Shown here piece by piece: positions 41,009 to 43,847 of a stretch of DNA of 43,847 bases. Made by a program: the position numbers and the translations under genes. The DNA lies in assembly GCA_023380615.1 (NCBI GenBank), contig JAMCRO010000027.1:1-43847 (forward strand), written 5' to 3'. Within the stretch, counting starts at the first letter, position 1. Every line of letters starts with the position of its first letter. The notes beneath the pieces are model-generated. The model made no database searches. It saw only the letters and a program-made list of their open reading frames with translations, and was not told the origin of the DNA. Source of the DNA: Candidatus Parvarchaeota archaeon. Lineage in GTDB: Archaea; Nanobdellota; Nanobdellia; Parvarchaeales; Parvarchaeaceae.

Positions 41009-41543
41009 ACCTCGCTATGTATTTTAATGAAAGGCTTATAAGAGACAAAGCCACGAGCAAAAAAGCCACTGTACCAAGAATTACTCCTAATAAGAATGAC
41101 AAGGTTGCATAGCTCGTCAATATGCTTACAAAAAACGCAGCTATTGCAAGCAAAACCATTACTGAAGCCAGTAAAAGCATGGAAAAAGGGTTATTGCTCT
41201 TGTTCAGGTTCAATATCATAGTAACTATTGGGGCATTATCTTTTCTGTGCTTAAACAATGCTATGAAAGATATTATTCCAAAGAAAAACAGGGAAACACC
41301 TATGACTATATCCAACCCTACAAAAGCATAATTTACCGCAAACAGATAATTGTAATTTGCAACTCCAGTTACAGTAACGGAGCTTGAAACTGGGGGTACG
41401 TAAGAAATCGACGATATTTTCGGTGAGACTGCGAAAAAGACAAGGATTGCAGTCACAATTATTAATGCTGCAAATCCAAATTTTAGGTATTTCAGTTTAT
41501 TAGAAGTGTTGTACACTAATACTTCACTTTTTGTATTCCTCAT
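40989..41543 (-). CDS. membrane protein, 4 TM, 184 aa
   Basis: Unrecognised membrane protein with helices at about residues 20-43, 70-92, 112-135 and 138-168, and a Ser/Val-rich outer loop after the first helix (VSPKISSISYVPPVSSS). Its own box A, TTTATATTTT at 41561-41570, lies about 24 bases before the ATG, so it starts a new transcript just below the DoxX gene. Coupled by a 20-base overlap to the 126-residue protein downstream. Function unknown. Confidence 0.7.
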   Translation of the reverse strand: MRNTKSEVLVYNTSNKLKYLKFGFAALIIVTAILVFFAVSPKISSISYVPPVSSSVTVTGVANYNYLFAVNYAFVGLDIVIGVSLFFFGIISFIALFKHRKDNAPIVTMILNLNKSNNPFSMLLLASVMVLLAIAAFFVSILTSYATLSFLLGVILGTVAFLLVALSLISLSLKYIARFAFSYE

Positions 41544-41560
41544 ATTAAATTCAGTATATC

Positions 41561-41570
41561 AAAATATAAA
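41561..41570 (-). promoter_or_regulatory. box A of the two small membrane-protein genes
   Basis: TTTATATTTT on the minus strand, centred about 24 bases before the ATG at 41543 and sitting between that ATG and the stop of the DoxX gene. Confidence 0.5.
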
Positions 41571-41573
41571 TAG

Positions 41574-42548
41574 CTATTTTTTACTATAAAACGCAGATAA
41601 ATTTGAATTCGAATTGTAAAACATAAACATTATAAAAATGAGGATATACAACGGACCTGCAGCCAAATCAGTTACGCCGGCAAAGAATGGCCCGCCAAAA
41701 CCCTGTATAACGGACCATGAAAACAGGCTATAGACCATGCCTGCAATGTAAACCCACTTCCTGAATAAACCGAAAATAAGCAGTAAAGCAATTGCTAACT
41801 CTGAAAATGCATATATGTAAAGGAATAAATGTATGTTTGGCAGTATCAGCTTATCCCAGAATAAAAAAAAGGGTATCAGGAATTTCGGCTCTCCGAGAAT
41901 TTGCATTAACTGGTTGCCCGCTACATTTGAAGCTGTGCCGCTCACTAGCTTTAAAGATGCGTTTATTGCAAGTACTGCTCCAAACGCTATTGAAGAAATG
42001 GCAAAAACATTTGTTTTTTCATTCTTTGATTTTGCTTTCTTAAAGAACGCAAGCCTTTCCCATAAATTGAATTTCTTTTTTATTGACTTGTCAATTGAAA
42101 GATCATAGGAATTGAAATTCCGTTCAGAGAATATCAACAATAAAAACAGAAGAAAATAGATAGGGGTTGCACCTATGTCAAGCGTTCCTGCTATGTAAGG
42201 TCCTCCGAACTGGCTTATAGTAAGCCATATTGCTATGGAATATACTGCTCCTGCAACATACAAAAACTTTTTGAAAAAACCCAGTATAAGAAACAGGCCT
42301 ATTAAAAACTCGATAACTATGGCAAAAGTTACAAAGAAATTTATGTTATTCGCAGTCAAATTTGCCCAAAAAGAAACCCAGGGATAAACGAAAGACCATG
42401 CACCATACGCCCCCGTAAGAACATTTTCCTTTATAAGAAAAGCAGAATCGGGTATCAGCTTAAGCATGGAATCTGCTATGAATATCACACCTAAAAGAAC
42501 CCTAGTTATAAAAGGTATTTTGTCAAACTTGAGTTTAACTTTTTCCAT
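41574..42548 (-). CDS. double DoxX-domain membrane protein, 324 aa
   Basis: Two DoxX-like four-helix domains fused in one chain (about residues 8-145 and 175-318), visibly descended from one another: GLFLILGFFKKFLYVAGAVYS against ALLLIFGLFRKWVYIAGMVYS, and FGGPYIAGTLDIGATPIYF against FGGPFFAGVTDLAAGPLYI. Conserved Gly/Pro and Asp of the FGGPxxAGxxDx motif are kept in both halves. DoxD/DoxX proteins in acidophilic archaea belong to thiosulfate:quinone oxidoreductase or related membrane redox enzymes. The gene stands 13 bases below the cupredoxin gene, in the same operon, so electron transfer between membrane quinol and the copper protein is a reasonable inference. Confidence 0.85.
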   Translation of the reverse strand: MEKVKLKFDKIPFITRVLLGVIFIADSMLKLIPDSAFLIKENVLTGAYGAWSFVYPWVSFWANLTANNINFFVTFAIVIEFLIGLFLILGFFKKFLYVAGAVYSIAIWLTISQFGGPYIAGTLDIGATPIYFLLFLLLIFSERNFNSYDLSIDKSIKKKFNLWERLAFFKKAKSKNEKTNVFAISSIAFGAVLAINASLKLVSGTASNVAGNQLMQILGEPKFLIPFFLFWDKLILPNIHLFLYIYAFSELAIALLLIFGLFRKWVYIAGMVYSLFSWSVIQGFGGPFFAGVTDLAAGPLYILIFIMFMFYNSNSNLSAFYSKK

Positions 42549-42561
42549 TAACTAAAACTAG

Positions 42562-43299
42562 TTAAGAATAGCCGTTGCTGCTAGTGCTTGCAGCGGAAGA
42601 AGGAGAACTGCTTACGATCATTTTACCATACATGCCTAATTCTGCATGCCCAAATACAGGACAAAGATACCAGTATACCCCATTAGTATTGGCAGTGAAT
42701 GTTTCACTCTCTTCGTATATTCTTCCATTTTTGGGTGGAGGTATAAGTATGCCTTTCACAACGATATCGTTTGCACCAGTATAACCGTCAAACGCGCTTT
42801 CTGGCCCCGCAGTAGAATATGGTGGCGGGTAACTGTTATTTACAATCATATATCCGTGGTAAGCATAATCTGACAAATCAAATGCATCGAAAGTTACTGT
42901 AGAACCCTGCTTTATTATTATAGTCGGATTAACAAGTCCGTATACGGTAAAGGCAGGAAGCGCCTGAAGATCCAATTCACCAAGTAATGCCTTGTAGGGT
43001 GTGCTTGTTCCCGGAACTGTAGAATTAAGCGTTATGTTATTTGCAGGATCTGAAGACAAGTTGTCTATCATTCCCATAGATATTGTAGTTGATTTATTAA
43101 TATATATAGTGTTGGTAGCTGCATTGACAGTAACGCCTGCTGGTACAGTGCTTAATGCAGTAGAAACGGAAACGGAAACTGGACCTGCAAAGCTTATTGT
43201 GTGGTTAATAGCAAGAAATGCCACTACTATAACTATAACAGCTATCACAACTATTATCGCTAAAATCATTGCATTACTGTTTTTAGTGTTTTCCATCAT
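42562..43299 (-). CDS. membrane-anchored sulfocyanin-like blue copper protein, 245 aa
   Basis: An N-terminal TM anchor (about 11-31) followed by an extracellular cupredoxin domain. Type 1 copper ligands are readable: His148 in DYAYHGYMIV, then Cys213, His218 and Met223 in YLCPVFGHAELGMYG, the C-x4-H-x4-M spacing of sulfocyanin/rusticyanin-type proteins. The extra region (about 45-125) before the first ligand and the Ser-rich tail are longer than in simple plastocyanins. It should carry electrons outside the membrane, for example between iron or sulfur oxidation and a terminal oxidase. It overlaps the upstream cupredoxin gene by 4 bases (ATGA) and precedes the DoxX gene by 13. Confidence 0.9.
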   Translation of the reverse strand: MMENTKNSNAMILAIIVVIAVIVIVVAFLAINHTISFAGPVSVSVSTALSTVPAGVTVNAATNTIYINKSTTISMGMIDNLSSDPANNITLNSTVPGTSTPYKALLGELDLQALPAFTVYGLVNPTIIIKQGSTVTFDAFDLSDYAYHGYMIVNNSYPPPYSTAGPESAFDGYTGANDIVVKGILIPPPKNGRIYEESETFTANTNGVYWYLCPVFGHAELGMYGKMIVSSSPSSAASTSSNGYS

Positions 43300-43847
43300 A
43301 CTACCTCAATTTCACCGTACATGCCCAATTCTGCGTGGCCTGGTATAGGACAAAGGTAATAGTAAGTACCGGTTGCATTGAATGTATAAGACCCGCTTGT
43401 TGAATAGATACTTCCACTGAAGGGATTATCAAAGTTAGCAGGTGGCGGCAGTGCTGGCAAGTACAAAAGATCTGCTTTTAATGCTGTAGGGGAAAGAGTA
43501 GTAAATGGATTAAATGGTGGAGCTTGTGGAGTTATAGCAAATATGTGTATTTCTGCTCCAAGGTTTATAAAAACAAAGTTCACAGTGGAACCATTCTTTA
43601 TAACCAATGTCGGATCTATAAGACCATAATCCATAAAGTATGGAAGCTCATGATTTGGAGTCTCAAGAAATGAATCAGCAGCGGTTATGTTAACAGGGTA
43701 TGTTATGTTATGAATTGGATTATAGGAGATGTTTTCATATGCGACTATTGGTATAGTAACGTTTGAGCCCGTTATTACTATTGAATTGTTTGCTGAATAA
43801 ACGCTTACTCCCGTAGGTACTGTGTGTATGAATTTAGAGGAGCTTTT
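43296..43847 (-). CDS. sulfocyanin-like blue copper protein, partial (5' end beyond the window)
   Basis: Homologous to the downstream cupredoxin: C-terminal YLCPIPGHAELGMYGEIEVV has the Cys, His and Met ligands with the same C-x4-H-x4-M spacing, and the upstream His is in GAEIHIFAIT. An ATG at 43634 exists, but the frame stays open to the window edge (43847) and the extra sequence resembles the equivalent part of the neighbour (VPTGVSVYSANNSIVI against VPAGVTVNAATNTIYI), so the gene is cut by the window and not short. Expected anchor and signal are missing from view. The two copies lie in tandem with a 4-base overlap. Confidence 0.88.
   Translation of the reverse strand, partial: KSSSKFIHTVPTGVSVYSANNSIVITGSNVTIPIVAYENISYNPIHNITYPVNITAADSFLETPNHELPYFMDYGLIDPTLVIKNGSTVNFVFINLGAEIHIFAITPQAPPFNPFTTLSPTALKADLLYLPALPPPANFDNPFSGSIYSTSGSYTFNATGTYYYLCPIPGHAELGMYGEIEVV

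Noticed and set aside
43632-43634. ATG at 43634 as the true start of a 112-residue cupredoxin
   Set aside because: The frame is open to the window edge and the upstream translation resembles the N-terminal part of the adjacent paralogue, so the gene is partial and not short.

Overview
This is an AT-rich archaeal chromosome segment, probably from an uncultivated acidophile of the DPANN/ARMAN kind (Parvarchaeum- or Micrarchaeum-like) or a Thermoplasmata relative. The domain assignment is firm. Many genes have a TTTATA/TTTAAATA-type box A centred about 26 bases before the start codon. The gene content includes a GTP-dependent dephospho-CoA kinase (an archaeal family), a Sua5-type YrdC protein, a class III (archaeal type IV pilin) signal peptide, a KaiC-like ATPase and sulfocyanin-like blue-copper proteins. 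The lineage and the acidic habitat are inferences from the cupredoxins, the DoxX protein and the large Ser/Thr/Asn-rich surface proteins. Genes are tightly packed. No stretch of 300 bases lacks a gene; the longest gap is about 275 bases (7845-8119). I see no rRNA, tRNA, CRISPR array, insertion sequence or replication origin.

Left part (1-10.5 kb, almost all minus strand): an unknown protein, an MHS-type MFS permease and a TSUP anion permease. Then comes a surface module: a 1233-residue secreted protein with a perfect 825-bp tandem duplication, a 4-TM protein, a cytosolic FKBP isomerase, a 511-residue anchored surface protein, a 2-TM protein and a membrane-anchored FKBP. The two isomerases beside surface proteins suggest a locus for making and folding exported proteins.

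Middle left (10.5-21.3 kb): a processive-type family 2 glycosyltransferase, an unknown protein with an SCAGH motif, a histidine phosphatase overlapping dephospho-CoA kinase, a small RIO/Bud32-like kinase, two tandem CopD-like membrane proteins, two ABC-2 exporters on opposite strands, and an operon of small membrane protein, MFS and Sua5.

Middle right (21.3-33.4 kb): a compact cassette of KaiC-like ATPase, V4R-domain protein and adenylate-forming enzyme faces a second adenylate-forming enzyme tail to tail. It is followed by a stomatin/SPFH protein, a NitT/TauT-type ABC importer (ATPase, fused double permease, stand-alone AAA-associated domain, no binding protein) with a transglutaminase-like protein, another MFS, a short GH15-like protein, a universal stress protein and a GNAT acetyltransferase.

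Right part (33.5-43.8 kb): a membrane protein coupled to a probable pseudokinase, whose motifs align with the kinase at 13.8-14.3 kb but with the catalytic residues replaced; a 1177-residue pilin-anchored repeat protein; a molybdopterin sulfite-oxidase-fold protein; an MscS channel; two small membrane proteins; a double-DoxX protein; and two tandem sulfocyanin-like cupredoxins, the last cut by the window edge. The best candidates for undescribed biology are the KaiC/V4R/adenylating-enzyme cassette and the membrane protein/pseudokinase pair.
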